DNA of 5,544 bases from ANME-2 cluster archaeon (GTDB taxonomy: Archaea; Halobacteriota; Methanosarcinia; Methanosarcinales; Methanogasteraceae): the NCBI GenBank assembly GCA_003601535.1, contig PIXW01000178.1, positions 1 through 5,544 on the forward strand. The letters run 5' to 3'. This document shows, in pieces, positions 5,246-5,544 of this stretch. Both the position numbers and the translations under genes were made by a program. Numbering within the stretch: position 1 is the first letter of the stretch; every line of letters begins with the position of its first letter. Under the pieces are notes generated by a model. That model had not been told where the DNA came from. It worked only from the letters and a program-made list of their open reading frames with translations, and ran no database searches.

Positions 5246-5544
5246 ATGCCAGAGATAAGAAAACATTATTTTATGGATAGATATTGCATCATTGCAGGCG
5301 AACGGTCAAAGAGACCGACGGACTTTCACAAAGAAAAGAAGACAGAGATACGACCGGGTGTCTGTTCATTCTGTCCAGGCAACGAGGATCTGACGCCGGC
5401 TGCAACCGCCGTGTATACGTATGAGGATGGAGGGATAGCCGTCAGAAAGGATGACAATGGTCAGCGGGTGAAGGACTGGGCGATCCGGTGCTTCCCAAAT
5501 CTATATCCTGCACTGCCAGGGCATGAGATTATCGCAGAGACTCC
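5246..5544 (+). CDS. galT: Galactose-1-phosphate uridylyltransferase, N-terminal part (runs off the window)
   Basis: GalT exchanges UMP between UDP-glucose and galactose-1-phosphate in the Leloir pathway; archaeal members may act on other sugar-1-phosphates. Only the first 99 residues are present. They show the family opening, with YCIIAGERSKRPTDF (13-27), the CSFCPGNEDLTP block (40-51; C40 and C43 match the zinc-binding pair) and DWAIRCFPNLYPALPG (77-92), matching the conserved W-x-x-R-x-x-P-N-x-Y-P-A segment. The catalytic HxH motif lies past the edge, so intactness cannot be judged. The start is supported by the upstream GGAG; ATGs at 5224, 5230 and 5236 are in another frame that stops quickly. 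The frame is open to the last base. Confidence 0.9.
   Translation, partial: MPEIRKHYFMDRYCIIAGERSKRPTDFHKEKKTEIRPGVCSFCPGNEDLTPAATAVYTYEDGGIAVRKDDNGQRVKDWAIRCFPNLYPALPGHEIIAET

Noticed and set aside
5224..5280. Mini frame beginning with three in-frame ATGs just before galT (18 codons)
   Set aside because: It overlaps the galT Shine-Dalgarno and start in another frame. A leader peptide is possible in principle, but nothing in its sequence, such as repeated regulatory codons, supports one.

Overview
The window is archaeal, most likely from a euryarchaeal methanogen-related lineage. The support is a ribosomal protein S6e gene (found in archaea and eukaryotes, not bacteria), archaeal-type BRE/TATA promoters, an archaeal-type hypoxanthine/guanine phosphoribosyltransferase and an endonuclease Q gene. 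The exact lineage cannot be fixed by reading. The DNA is compact and nearly all coding. There is no CRISPR array, RNA gene or transposase.

Layout. (1) Positions 9-806 (+) encode the ATPase subunit of a NitT/TauT-type ABC importer, probably the last visible gene of an operon lying to the left. Its 3' end overlaps a doubtful small reading frame (790-936) that may instead be the frameshifted tail of the ATPase. (2) A clear promoter at 919-936 drives hpt (958-1518), which is joined through a TGATG stop/start overlap to a Cas4-like RecB-family iron-sulfur protein (1518-2303). (3) A 116-bp convergent intergenic stretch holds an 11-bp-periodic imperfect inverted repeat (2337-2399) and weak T-run termination signals. 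(4) On the minus strand, rps6e (3824-3426) is followed after one base by a nine-repeat TPR protein (3424-2420), so the two form an operon. (5) A 66-bp divergent spacer with a single TATA element separates rps6e from a plus-strand endonuclease Q gene (3891-5135). (6) galT begins at 5246 behind a Shine-Dalgarno sequence and runs off the right edge.

The genes cover purine salvage (hpt), repair of deaminated DNA (EndoQ), a stand-alone Cas4-like protein, translation (S6e), a protein scaffold (TPR), nutrient uptake (ABC) and sugar-nucleotide metabolism (galT). I see no single new multi-gene system. The points worth a second look are the hpt/Cas4-like coupling with a non-canonical nuclease motif, two look-alike promoters that imply leaderless mRNAs and settle two start codons, the shared rps6e/EndoQ divergent promoter, and the periodic inverted repeat.
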